64,000 nt of DNA from Blasia pusilla (taxonomy: Eukaryota; Marchantiophyta; Marchantiopsida; Blasiales): positions 6,076,001 to 6,140,000 of the forward strand of contig CM114275.1 in assembly GCA_050084515.1 (NCBI GenBank), given 5' to 3'. Position 1 is the stretch's first letter, and every line of letters begins with the position of its first letter. Below, in pieces: positions 36,327 to 47,563 of this stretch. A program made the translations under genes and the position numbers. The notes beneath the pieces are model-generated. The model made no database searches and was not told the DNA's origin. It saw only the letters and a list, made by a program, of their open reading frames with translations.

Positions 36327-38269
36327 GTCTTGAGCACTGCATCTGGTTCTTGGGGATGAGTGAGTTTCATGAGTTGCTTTTGCATCGTTGTAAAATACTT
36401 GCTTTCCATTTAGGCTACCATTCCTAGATAGGCGATTCCTTTTCTTTTTATGCGTCTACAGCGATTGCTACCAAATGTCAAAGTGGAGAATGTAGTTGGT
36501 ATGGTTTAGGACGTACGTATCACCTGAAGTGTTGAAATGCATCAATGTCTTCTGCAGGTGGGATTCCATAGTCATGTGAAAGTTTCTAGCGTGTACAGAA
36601 TTGTAGTGCCGCGCTACTTGCTAGGGGATATATGAGCATGGGATGCTTGCAAGGTGCACTCTTCCAGCTCCCCGATCTAGTCCAAATTTCGAAAGCAATA
36701 CTTACGAGCGCAAATGGGATCTTCTCATTCCCTTTGATATCGTGTGGCACGCACCGACCTGACTTTCCAAAACGTGGCTCGTAATCATCGCGCACAGTAT
36801 CAGACTCTTAACCGAAAACGAAAATGTGCGGCTCTTAAGGTGCATATATTCGCCAAACACTCGCCAATCTCGCTAGCACGTACTAGTGGACATGTATATA
36901 TTCAGCCCTTCGCTTGGTGCTGCGTAATGAGTGGATTCGAAACTAGATTTGAAAAGAGAGTAGATTTGACATCTTCAGTCGCCCAACAGCAAGACTCCCT
37001 CCGTATCCACTGGCAGGACTCCCTCTAATCTCTCAACAAAATATCACCTCCTACTATGAAGTCGGTTTTGAGGAACTCTCTTTCTTCTCCCTAAAACCTC
37101 GTCTAGAAATACGGCCCCCTTCTATCCCATCTTGAAATGTGCTGTCACTCGTCAATCTGTCGATCTCTACGCAACACTTTCTTTTTCGGTAACAAGACAC
37201 ACGGAACCGATGTTGAGGTTTCTTGTGGGGAGTTTTCTCTCCATGTGCGTCAGAAGGAGTGCGCGGAATAGAATCCAGCCATCACATGTGGGCCAAGCAG
37301 TTCTTCCTTAACCCGCCATACTTTTGTTGTTGGCTGGAGCGTTTGACTATCCCTCATGATTGGGGAGGGAGAAACTTTATTGGCTTCAATCCGTAAAAGA
37401 GATCTACAATCTAATGTCTAATCTGATTGCGACTAGGACGCAGCTAAGACAATCCAAACTCCACGAACGCATCGATATGTTCAACGCGTTCACTCGGCTG
37501 TCTGTCGAAAAAGAGCAAAGGAACCTTCATGCCTGCGGGTAAGCCCTACAATCTACCAGCGTCAGACTTTGAGAGCTGGCCTTACACCTGTAATGCGACC
37601 TCAGCTACGTTTACTCTTTTTCATGTCTTCGCGGGAAAAAAAGAGGATGAAAATTCTGATAAACACACGGATCCAAAAGTCGCACTTATGGAGGCTCTGA
37701 GCTACGGAGTACAACCTGCAGCCTACATGTCAGTCTTGCTTTGTGGTTGTCATGTCGTGTTGATGCATAGTCCCAACGTAGCTATCAGATCCCACTCCTA
37801 ATTCGCTAATCGTTTGAAGGCAAAGGTGAAAATGAAACCTACTACTACTACTAGGTAGTGCAAATCGATGAAAGAATGAAAGGTAGAGCACAATAGTAAT
37901 TGGCTCCTACTAGAATGATAGAGGAGACATGTTCTAAAAAAGTGACTTCAGGGACATGGCTCGAGAGTACACGTCTAGTCGTCCTGACTCCTTAGGTATG
38001 ATCCATGTCCGCTCATGCCTTCCAAGAGTAGCAGTAGACTTCATACCGCAAGGGTTTCAAGTGAGTCGAGTTGGACAGGTGAAAAGATAGCGGAAATGAA
38101 GGCTTCCAAGCGATTGCAGTTCGATTAGTCCGGATTCGAATTCTCAAGTGCGGAACTATTCTCAAGAGTAAGTGAAGTGTGGCTGCTATACATGTAGATT
38201 ATGTGAAGCGCTTGAGTGAAGTAAATAAACAAATAAATACTCTACTGACTGATTTAAGGCCCGTTTCGG
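36327..38269. other. Unassigned sequence
   Basis: No gene I can support. Frames of 60-94 codons only. Short ACT repeats lie near 37840. Confidence 0.4.
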
Positions 38270-39261
38270 GGATAGCGATTCGAACTTTTATCATTTGTTT
38301 GTTGAGTGTGCTTGAGGTTAGAGTATTCTCCATGGTGTGCAGATTGTCAAGAAGATGCGTGAGACATAGTCAAGGAGAAGCATCCAAGCACTTTGAGATC
38401 ATCGACTCGACGAAAAAGAACAAGGCGTCAGATTTCCATTTCCCAACTTGAAAGCTGCTCCCGGGATGCTCAAGAAATCGCGAGTCAACTATGGTGAGCG
38501 AGGGATTAAACCAATCGATAGAGCGCGTGAATATTACGACGTACGAGGCATCACGAGACGCAGTACGTGTACATAAATGCTCAAGCTTACATACATGGAC
38601 GGACGAGCTGAATGAGCACGTCCATCGCGAATTGTAAGCGATTGAATCGGGTCCCCGATTCTTCTTGAGAGCATGTATGTACACGAACTCCGGATCCTGC
38701 AAAGCACCACGTTTCAAGCCCATGTAGTTGCCCACGCATCATGCCATCGGTTTCTTGAGCATCTGCAGGTGGAGCTTACGAGGATAGGATATGGTAATCG
38801 TACTGCCATATGATCATTGACCACCTGCCCGCCTGCCTGCCTGCCCACCGACGTAAGAACGTAGAAATGGATCGGACTTCTGTTCGTGATCGCACGCGAC
38901 ATGACTACAGCTGCGGGCGAAACTCTAATTAGGTGCGTTCAAAGAATGATCCCAGAGCTTCACAGGGACTGACTGCGTGAGAGTTTCTATCGCCGACCTC
39001 ATTGTTACTATCATCACTGGTACTAATGGAAGTTGGGTCTATTGGGAAATACGCACGAACATACGAGAGAGAGAGAGAAGTGGACCGCAGGAGAACTGCT
39101 CGTCGTCCTTATGGGATCTCCTACTTCACTCTATTTCGAGCACAAGAGTAGCGAAATTTACGCATTTTAGCCATGGACCCATCTGTGGATCTAGGCTATC
39201 GCTATACATCAGATGGAATGATCATGAAGGAAAATGATGATTATCTGCACCAGACCGCATC

Positions 39262-39281
39262 ATTACTCTGATCAGAGTAAT
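39262..39281. repeat. 20-bp perfect palindrome within R3
   Basis: ATTACTCTGATCAGAGTAAT reads the same on both strands. It is not present at the matching place in R1 or R2 as far as I can align. Confidence 0.65.
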
Positions 39282-39468
39282 AAACCATATGCTCGAAATA
39301 GCAAAATGGGGGGAGGGTTGAAGAACCGGCACTCGTGAATGAAACCGAAGTACGCGCTCACTCCGCATCGATCAGATGAATCTTTCTCCGTTCAGCGACG
39401 GCTAGTCACAGACTCGTCTAGCTTGCTCAGAAGATATGGTGTGAGGAGGAGAGGAAACCCATCGACAC

Positions 39469-39476
39469 CTTTTATA
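39469..39476 (-). promoter_or_regulatory. TATA box of R3
   Basis: TATAAAAG on the minus strand at the position corresponding to the R1 and R2 elements. Confidence 0.4.
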
Positions 39477-39760
39477 GCAATTTTCGTGGGGTTGATTGAA
39501 GCTCGCGCGAACGACGATTGAGTAGGATGGACGGTTCATCGGTCTGCGATTCAACCACTACGCTTGCAATACGTGTGCGTGCATAGAAGTGGCTCAATTC
39601 GGAAGATCGGTGGGAAGTCCATGAATGAAGTCCAGAAAAGCCAACACCACAGAGGGGAAAATGTAGGTGGACATGTACGGCCTGCCATGAAAAAAACCAA
39701 TTGCGCCGAGCCCGAGACCTCAAAAGTCAAAACCTATTGAGGTACATGTGTCCGGTCCTA

Positions 39761-40629
39761 AGGAAAATAAATAAGAAACATGGTCGGGGAATGAGTCCTA
39801 TTCTTAACGAGAAGAACGAACATGATGTGGATTCATTAACTCACGAGTTCGTCTCTCCACGGGAAAGAAAGGCCTTTACCTTCGACACTTCTTTCCTTAT
39901 TGGATTTCCTCACCATTTTTTTTCACCAAACTGATTCGGTTTGGCCTAGTTCTAGCCTCATAATAATCAAACGGGCCAACATGGAAAAACAACTATGTTC
40001 CATAAGGATGAAAAAGTATAAATTTTGAAGTTAGAAACATACCAAATTTCTAGCAACTTTGGATTAAACCTTTCTTAGAATTTGATGGATTGTTAGAGTT
40101 ATTTCCATGTTTGAGATCATAAAAGACTAGATCCAATATGCATTTGCGAGATTAAAAAAACTAAACATAGGTTTAGAAATAATGATAATGATAGTTGGAT
40201 TGAAGAAGGCATCCACATCTCTAAAAGTATATATAAGGAGAAGCATATATATCCAAAGGTGTAGGCTCTACACGGCAGGCTTCAGGTGGGCTCGGGTGCG
40301 GGACAGACTTTTTATTTCTGTGCAACCTTGATTAGGTCGGAATCTAATCTCATCTAGATTTTTTGAGCTTAAAGAGTTACTCGAGAACAAGACTTAGGAG
40401 ACGCAAGACTCGTTGGTCAAAACTGTGGCAAATATGTGAGTTTTTTGGTGCAAATCTAAACCTGCTAAATGCAAGCTTCTACAATACACATGACCCGTGT
40501 TCAAGAGAGTAGATGCACTACGGTAGTTGGTTTGACACATTATGAGTGTTGCCATTCTCTTGGTTGTTATGCATTTTGCATGTCTAGTTTTAGGTTGGAG
40601 GATTGTCATGTCATAATGTTGTGCATGAT
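39761..40629. other. Unassigned sequence containing one solo hAT-like end
   Basis: No gene. 40258-40330 ends TTTCTGTGCAACCTTG and matches the right end of the element at 40630-41293, so it is probably a truncated relative. From here to the end of the window this repeat family recurs. Confidence 0.45.
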
Positions 40630-41293
40630 CAAGGTTGCACACGGACATGTTCGTGCGAGCCTGGGTACCCAGGGCCCGCACACGTCGCGTGGCTTGCAGC
40701 CCCGCCTTGGGCGGACCCTCAAGCCCGTGCCCTGCCCGCCTCGATCACGTGTCTGCCCGCTTGGAGCCCTTGCCCAATAAGCCCTGAGCAGGTGGTTGCC
40801 TGCCCTAGCCGGCGCATGCCCTCCGCGAGCACGTCTCGAGCTTATGCCTGCTCATCGATCTGGAGCCTGCGCTTGTCCACCCTGAGCTTGCGCCTATCCG
40901 CCTGGAGCCCGCGCTTGCTCCGAGCTCGCGCATGCCTGCCTGGATCTCACACCTGCCCACCTAGAGCCCACACCTGGCCGCCCTAGCCCGCGGTTTCCTA
41001 CCTCGAGCCTGCACCTGTCTGCCTAGAGCCCACGCGTGCCTGCCCTAGCCCGTGCCCAATCAGCCCTTAGCCCGTGCCTGCCCGCCCGAGCATGCACCCA
41101 ATCAGCCCTGAGCTTCCGGCCCACCTGAGCCCGCACCAAGTCAGCCCTGAGCCCACGCTTGCCTGCCTAAAGCCCACGCCTAGCCCGCCCAATGGGCCAC
41201 ACAATGGCTGCGGGCTTTGTCAGCCTGGGTCTTGGTGGCAGGCTCGGGTGCGGGCCGGGCATGTTCGGACTTGTCCGTTTCGGTGGAACCTTG
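40630..41293. mobile_element. hAT-like non-autonomous element with exact 8-bp target duplication
   Basis: The left end CAAGGTTGCACACGGACATG and the right end, inverted CAAGGTTCCACCGAAACGGA, form imperfect terminal inverted repeats. TGCATGAT is present immediately outside both ends (40622-40629 and 41294-41301), an exact 8-bp target-site duplication as made by hAT transposases. The 664-base interior is a GC-rich array of imperfect GCCTGCCCGCCTGGAGCC-like units with no transposase frame. Long open frames across it are a by-product of the repeats. Confidence 0.85.
40840..41200. repeat. GC-rich degenerate minisatellite inside the hAT-like element
   Basis: Units built from GAGCCCGCGC, TGCCTGCC and CGCC recur every 30-60 bases with many substitutions. 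Similar GCCCGCC-rich sequence fills the end of the window. Confidence 0.6.
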
Positions 41294-41301
41294 TGCATGA
41301 T

Positions 41302-42130
41302 ATCATGATTTTTATTGCTCATAAGAGCGACAGGACTCTATGCAAGATTTCCCTTATTCTTGTAGATCTCTATATGACACCAAATTTTGAAAGGGGTGAT
41401 GTTCGATGGTGTAGTCATAGATCTTCTGTGAGAAACTATTTTGGCATACTTGGTGGCATAAGGGAGATTTCTACGAAAAGAAACTCTAGAGCGGTTCACG
41501 TAGGCTTGTAGTCATCTTTACAAAGAAAATTAATTCATCCTACCATACATAGTGCCATAGAGATAGGAAGAGAAATGACTTGTTCCTCATAGATTGTGCT
41601 AATCATCTCTACTCGAGAAATAGTTTTTCACGTAACTACACTCGTGTATTATAGATAGTTGATCTACGTAGCTTAAACTGGAACATGCCCAAGCCAATGG
41701 GCTTTTGACGAAGGCTCAAGCCATAGGAGATACAATTGCTAGAGGCTCTAGCTCTTAGTAGCAGTCATGTTCTTTTAGGTGTAGTTGAAATGGTCTATGT
41801 TGCTGACCCTAAATCAAGTCACCAATCTAGATAGATTGGTGACTCGGTTTCTTGACTTGATAATGAGGAAATTATTTGTTGATCAAGATTGAGAGTGGGA
41901 TTATCTCTATGGTGGCCATGTAGATGACCAACTATATCGTAGTAGGTCCCAATCTTGTGCAACACCAAACCTGTTAGAAGATGTAACACCACAAGTGTGT
42001 GCATCTACAGGTAACTATTCTTGCGTAGTAAGTGGAATGAATTGAGTTTTTGTTTGCAAATAATGTTTTATGCTAGAGTGTTATTTGGCTTTATGAGTCA
42101 AGATTTCTGACTTTTGAGAAATGGGATGAT
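41302..42130. other. Unassigned sequence with one hairpin
   Basis: No supported gene. AGTCACCAATCT at 41817-41828 pairs exactly with 41833-41844 around AGAT. The sequence may contain introns or upstream parts of the gene-like region that follows. Confidence 0.35.
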
Positions 42131-44326
42131 AATATCTGTTTGTAGGTAAACAAAAGAGCCGGACAGAGCTCGACTTGTGGGCACGTGATGTGTCCATTAG
42201 GAAGGAGCAGAACCTAAAGCCTAGATGCGAACTCATGCCCAATGGTGTTTCATCGAGTAAAGTTGCAGGTGATGAGCCTTGGCTAAATGAATTGAAGGTA
42301 TGGGCAATGAGATACTTGGACTTGTCATGGATTGAGATAAGTCAACATAATGCTATCAATATGGTTGCTATCGAGAACCATATTCTTGAGGCATCCATCT
42401 TGTTTACTTGATTTTATGAAGAAAAAAATTGCACAACTCTTGAAAACTGAACTGTCAAATGTTAAGAACTATTGGACACTACATGGAGCTCCTAGTGCAG
42501 TCCCGTGTAACCCTAATATCGGTGAGGAATCATGGGCCCGATTAGTATAGTAGATTATTGGCTCTCTAAGGTGCGAAGGCATAAAAGATGGCTCAAGCGA
42601 GGGCTAAGGTTCAAACTCTAAATCACACCGGACATGTAGGTATAGATTCACTTGATGTAAGTCATCGTTGCATTCACTAGTTTTTTTCTGTTAAAGTTTG
42701 TGCATGGTAGAAAATTTTGGTGTGGATTCAAATGGTTCCAATCTCACCATTAATTGTGCAGTCATAGTTTCTGTTGTGTTGGGCCTTTTGCACACGTACC
42801 ATCTATTAAATCAAAGGGATCCTTGGCCACAGAGCTTGAATCCATGGAGGGAGAAGACGTGCCTAAACAACCAGCTTTCGCACAACTCAATTCACCGATA
42901 ACTACTCTGCTCTTTACTTATAACTCTTCACTATGACATAGAGTTAAGAGTACATGCTTATGGGCTCAATCTGGATGAATATGGTAGAATTACTCACTTA
43001 TATGTTCATGTGAGATTTCTGGTTAATTTATTCAATTAGAGTGTGGAATCCAGAGTTACCTTTCAATTGGAGGAAGTGGAGTGCCAATTTGGATGATGTG
43101 AAGATGCAGATAGAGCGTCAAAATAAAACACGAGGTGTCCTCATGGAAATGGTATCCAAGCTTATCTCGCGAGACATGTCCTCGACATCTAACTTAGATT
43201 TGAATACCCCGTTATTGGATTCACAACCATCTCCAAAGGGGGGTGAGAAAATAGCATCAGGTAACTTCACACTAAATATAGAGATACCACTACCATCTAC
43301 ATCCTAACCTATTCTTTTGATCTACCAGGTTTTCACCTTTAAATTTGTTGTTGGTCTCTTCAAATTATGTACTTGGGGAATGACTTGTTTTGTTTTGAAT
43401 ACCTTCCACTTATCATTGAATCCACTCCAACTTTTGAAATGGGACTAGTTCAACGTGTTAAGCGGAAGACTTCAAGGCAAAGAGAGGTGGTGGCAACTAC
43501 ACAATGTGGTGGTAAGGAATATGCTTTGCTTAACCAAATGAAGATTTTTGTTATGCACTAACTCAATGAAGTGATTTAAATAAAATTTGAACTCATGTAT
43601 GTGGACTTTGGTTTGTTGTTATTTGAAGAGCCGGACCAAAGCACTAGAAGAAGAAGTTCCATTAAAAGCACATAAGATGAAACAACACGAACCACACGTG
43701 AGCATGGAGATATCCCACATCTTGGCTCTTTTTTATTTTTTAAATGGATTCCATGTATGTCATCACATTTCTTCATATCCATTTCACCTCACACTAAACT
43801 AGATCGTGTGCATAAAACTTGAGTGTTGACAACGAGGCGAAATCCTTTTCTTCTAAAAGAAGGAAGGCCAAACTTTAATTTGACGTAACTCATGAGCCTG
43901 AAAGTGAAATCAGATCCGGTGTCGTATAGTAAAATCAACCAGTGTGTAAACTCCTTCGTCATTAAGTGTTAGATAGAGTTTCATTAGTATTAAGTAAATT
44001 GGCTTAGAAAAAAGAGATTCTTATGTTTAAACCTCTTTATGGTGCCTCTTTTATGCGGGCCCAACTTTAGGAAAAGGAGGTAATAAATAAAAGATGACTT
44101 TATAAAAGTAAAGTAGTTGCTTTAATGAAAAGCAAAAGTAGTCTTGGTTGGTGGCTAGGTTAGTTGGGGTAATTTGGAAAATATCATTTGGGTAAAAGAG
44201 GATATTTTGGAAGAGATAAGAGGAAATCTACTTGTGTCAAAATGTGATTGGCTAAGCCTTGAGAGGAAGCCATGTGGCACAAGATAAGATAATCTCTATT
44301 TCGTACTCTTGTGGATCCCTTGTGAG

Positions 44327-44333
44327 TATATAA
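44327..44333 (+). promoter_or_regulatory. TATA box candidate
   Basis: TATATAAA-type sequence in GTGAGTATATAAAGAGG is followed within about 100 bases by tandem blocks at 44410-44660. It could drive transcription towards 44.7-45.6 kb or belong to an LTR remnant. Confidence 0.3.
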
Positions 44334-44409
44334 AGAGGAGGGACCTTCAAGGGTTCATCACCTTCTATTCCACATCTTGAGTCTGTCGTGTCTCTCTTGA
44401 GTGTATGGC

Positions 44410-44665
44410 TTTGGGATTGCTTGCTCTTCCAATGAGAGTGGATCACCCCTCTTGGGAGAGTAACTTGACTATGGTCTATTCTTTGAGAGATTTCTAGAGT
44501 GTGGTGTGTGTGTGTGTGTGGGGATGAGAGGTTTGTCACCGTAGAGGAGTTTAGTCATACTAAAAGAAGTTTTGGCTTGTTACTTCCCCAATGAGAGTGG
44601 ATTACCCTCTTGGGAGAATAACTCGCCAAAACCCATTCTTGAGAGAGTAGAGAATGTGTGTCAAG
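44410..44665. repeat. Direct duplication of about 90 bases
   Basis: CCAATGAGAGTGGATCACCC at about 44431 and CCAATGAGAGTGGATTACCC at about 44588 head two similar blocks, both continuing CTCTTGGGAGA and later TTGAGAGA. A (TG)n run at about 44504-44520 separates them. Confidence 0.7.
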
Positions 44666-45640
44666 CATGGATAGGGGTGGAGGAGCAGTGTGCCCGACTT
44701 TCCTTTCCTCAATCCTTATCATGTCAAGGTACTCTTTGTAGATAGGCACTGGTTCACTCGCTATTTAGTTTATCACTTTGGGGAGGCGTTCATGAACCAG
44801 GTCATGCAATCTCCAACTCCGGTGATTCTTCCTATCGTCACATATGAAAGGACATGGGATTGTACTTTGTATGTCCTTATATAACGATCCATGGATGTCA
44901 ATAGGCCTGGTCAAGTAGGGTTTAACACTAGTTGTGCTATCTTCCTCGTGTACAAACGTAAAATAGTTTATAGGGATTTTATAGTTAGGAATTTCGGGGT
45001 CCGATGTTACGAAGAAGTGATCGCCTCGGCACTTCCATTTGTGATACCTGTCGTGAGAGAATGGAGAGTGTACATCATAATTTTGTATTGAAAAAGGAGA
45101 ACTTATTAGAGAGTTCACCTTGCATCGACCGCATCTACCGCAGCTAGAAGGCCCGCCCTTGCTCGAAGAAAGATTCTCGACACGACACCGGCTCATCCAA
45201 AGAAAGGACCAAGGTACGTTTGCTGACCTGCAATGACCTCTAATATGTATGATCTATATGACGACATTGATATTTCTTGTTGTGGATAGTTAAATGATCG
45301 TGTGAAATTTTTGCATAATCTTCTGAAATGGGAATGGTCTTTCAAACATGTAACTCTTGGTTGTTTTTTTGTTTATCGATGGTGCATAAAAGTTGGGAAA
45401 AATCTGTCTTTGGACTAACTATGTGACCCTTCCTTCCTTCTTTTTTGTAGTTGCGAATTGGAGACCGCGTCTTACTCACCAAGCCAAAGTTGAGTAGGAT
45501 GGTCCTTGGTTCGGGAGTTATATTAGTTTTTGGTGGAAGGGACAAGTTTCACGGCAAGGACATTCCCCTAGGCATGATGCCGTTTGCTCTTAATGAGTGT
45601 TTGACACTCAACATGCTCTATGGATGCCAAATTTAGTTGA

Positions 45641-46694
45641 TGAACATGCGCAAGAGACGTTTGGTGATGCACTTGGATCAAGCATACTTTGGCCAGAAAT
45701 GTACATAAGAAAGGTGATCCATTTGAGTATTTTTCCTTTTCCTTTTTGCCATACTTTTTGTTCGTGTGGATGATTTCAATAGGCATAAGACTTCCCAATG
45801 TCCCGTTGAGACGACACTATCAAAAAACATTTCGGATCTGAGATTTTATTGTCTTATGTGATCATCATCCAAATGCTTATATTAATTCTGTGATTGTGGT
45901 TCAATCCCGTGCATTTGTGGTTTATTCAATATTGTATGATAACTCCTCCTTGGTGAGGGGCAATGCATTTCTCTAGGATCAAAATTTTTCTTTCAAGGTG
46001 CTGGACAACTTATTTATCATGTAAGAATCTTTGTAGCATGTCATTTTGAAATTATATCTTTCATAAGTCTTAGATTTCTGTCCAAAATGTAGGGCTTTGT
46101 TGTTTGCTGCAGTTGTGCCACTAGTAAGCACAGGAGCATTGTGTCCATATAGTAACTTGTATTGTATTTGAGATGTTGCTTCATTGTGTGTTTGTTCCAA
46201 CATAATAAAAATTGGAAAAGTAGCAGTTGATTGTTGCATTTCAAAACTGGAATTCAAAAAAAAGCTTCTAATTCTTGATTGAACACAATATCCATCAAAC
46301 AAACTTGGATTAACTAATTCATCAAAATGCCCAAAATTGAAAGCATCTACTTTCCCATGTAGTCATATCGATATTACTAGCAAAGCTATCTTCCATTACT
46401 TATTGAGTCACGTAAATATGACTCAATTAGTTCTAATGTAATGACTACAATCTTCCTAAACTCCTTTAGTCATATTGGCCTAACTCTATTAGTCAATCCC
46501 ATGACTGGTCAAGTTGTGTGTCTTAGCTACATGGCTCAGGCCTAATCTTTGAATATATTTCTATGAGTACATGAGTTGCTACCTCTGACCGAATCTGAAT
46601 ATGCAATGACTTGTAGAGCCATGAATATTCGTACAATTTGAATTACCGAAATTTCAAATACAATTGTTACAATTTCATTGGACCTTTAGTGTTG
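45641..46694. other. Unassigned sequence
   Basis: No supported gene. A 107-codon minus frame (46302-45979) is not recognised. Confidence 0.4.
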
Positions 46695-47390
46695 AATGTG
46701 ATTTCACTCAGCAATTGCTTTCATTTTATCCAGATTCGGACTAACTCCCGCTGTGCTAACCACATGACCTAAGAACTTGATATTGCTTTGCCCGAATTCG
46801 CTCTGTTCTATATTTGCACACATCTTGTTCGCCCTTAAGTTTTGACAACACTTCCCTCAAATGTTGAGCTTGCTTCTCTAGTATTTTTGGATAGATCAAT
46901 ATGTCATCAATATAGATGATAACATACTCATATGTCTCCTTATGAAATATGGACTTAATCAATGTGGTAAAGGTTGGAGACATGTTATGCACACCAAAGA
47001 GCATCACTATAAACTTGAATGAACCATATCTTGACCTACACAAAAGTCTTTTCCACATCAACTTCCGTTATCCAAATCTAATAATATCCTTGGTAATATC
47101 TTGACTTTAAGTCAATCCTACTGAAACACTTAGCCCTAGACAGTCTATCAAAGAGACCATTGATCCTCGAAAGAGGGTAATTATTCCTCACCATCACTTT
47201 GGTCAATACCCGGTGATCAACACATAGTCTCAACCTCTCGTCTTTCTTTTTCACAGAGAGAACTGAAGCCCCATAAGGTGACTTGCTAGTTTGAATTTAA
47301 CCCCTTTCTAAGAGCTCCCCTAACTATTTTTTCAACTCAAATAGTTTTTCTTGATTGAGTCTATATGGAGCCTTTGAAGGCGATTGAGAC
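46695..47390 (-). pseudogene. E3 reverse transcriptase remnant
   Basis: Across three frames the minus strand reads [56 protein letters not shown] with [10 protein letters not shown], a broken segment, then YVIIYIDDILIYPK (intact YIDD catalytic motif). It ends IKFLGHVVSTAGVSPN. These are textbook gypsy RT blocks in the right order. Several stop codons and at least three frameshifts rule out function. Confidence 0.85.
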
Positions 47391-47563
47391 TCTGATGTTA
47401 CCTCTATCTTATGATGAAGTGCCCTATGTGGTGAAAATTTAGTCAGAAGCTCCTTCGTCAAGACATCGCAAATTTCCTCCACAATGACTACCCTCTTGAG
47501 TATTTTCGCGATTCCCCTCGAAGCTAAATCTTGATCTTCGCATTTTTAGCTTGTATCCTTTAT

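Larger units (their letters stand above)
38270..39760 (-). pseudogene. R3: copy 3 of the duplicated gene segment
   Basis: Minus-strand order matches R1 and R2. A repeat-shared block sits at 39720-39640 and TATAAAAG at 39476-39469. A first-exon region (RKIHLIDA-like) follows with its ATG lost, and its end is before GTGAGC at 39361. Then come an acceptor CAATAG, a stretch with SISTSDDSNNEVGDRN, and later KLHLQMLKKPMAWCVGNY, LKRGALQDPEFVYIHALKKN. It lacks a clear counterpart of the R2 NHL-like exon. The start-codon loss and stops after FFERT argue for a pseudogene. R3 has the same orientation as R2, 16 kb away, and is inverted relative to R1. Confidence 0.5.
42131..45640 (+). pseudogene. Possible spliced transposon-type gene (exon fragments)
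   Basis: Several exon-like stretches lie on the plus strand. 42148-42294 follows TTTGTAG and reads ...RTELDLWARDVSIRKEQNLK to an AAG-GTATGG border. 42754-42936 carries ...KGSLATELESMEGEDVPKQP.... 43041-43307 reads LPFNWRKWSANLDDVKMQIE and continues to a stop. 43400-43561 has FEMGLVQRVKRKTSRQREVV. 45451-45636 reads LRIGDRVLLTKPKLSRMVLG and then VFGGRDKFHGKDIPLG. The last resembles, in pattern only, the C-terminal domain of plant CACTA TNP1-like proteins (G-x-V-x-L, P-K, G-x-I, D-x-HGK-x-I-x-G). The linkage of these pieces into one gene is inference, and no CACTA-type terminal repeat pair was found. Confidence 0.3.

Noticed and set aside
40515-40540. CACTA transposon end (CACTACGGTAGTTGG)
   Set aside because: No complementary TAGTG end or 3-bp target duplication could be found downstream, so five matching bases are not enough.
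40603-41511. Proline/serine-rich frames of 127-145 codons
   Set aside because: They cross the hAT-like element and its minisatellite, including both insertion borders, so they are not conserved coding sequence.
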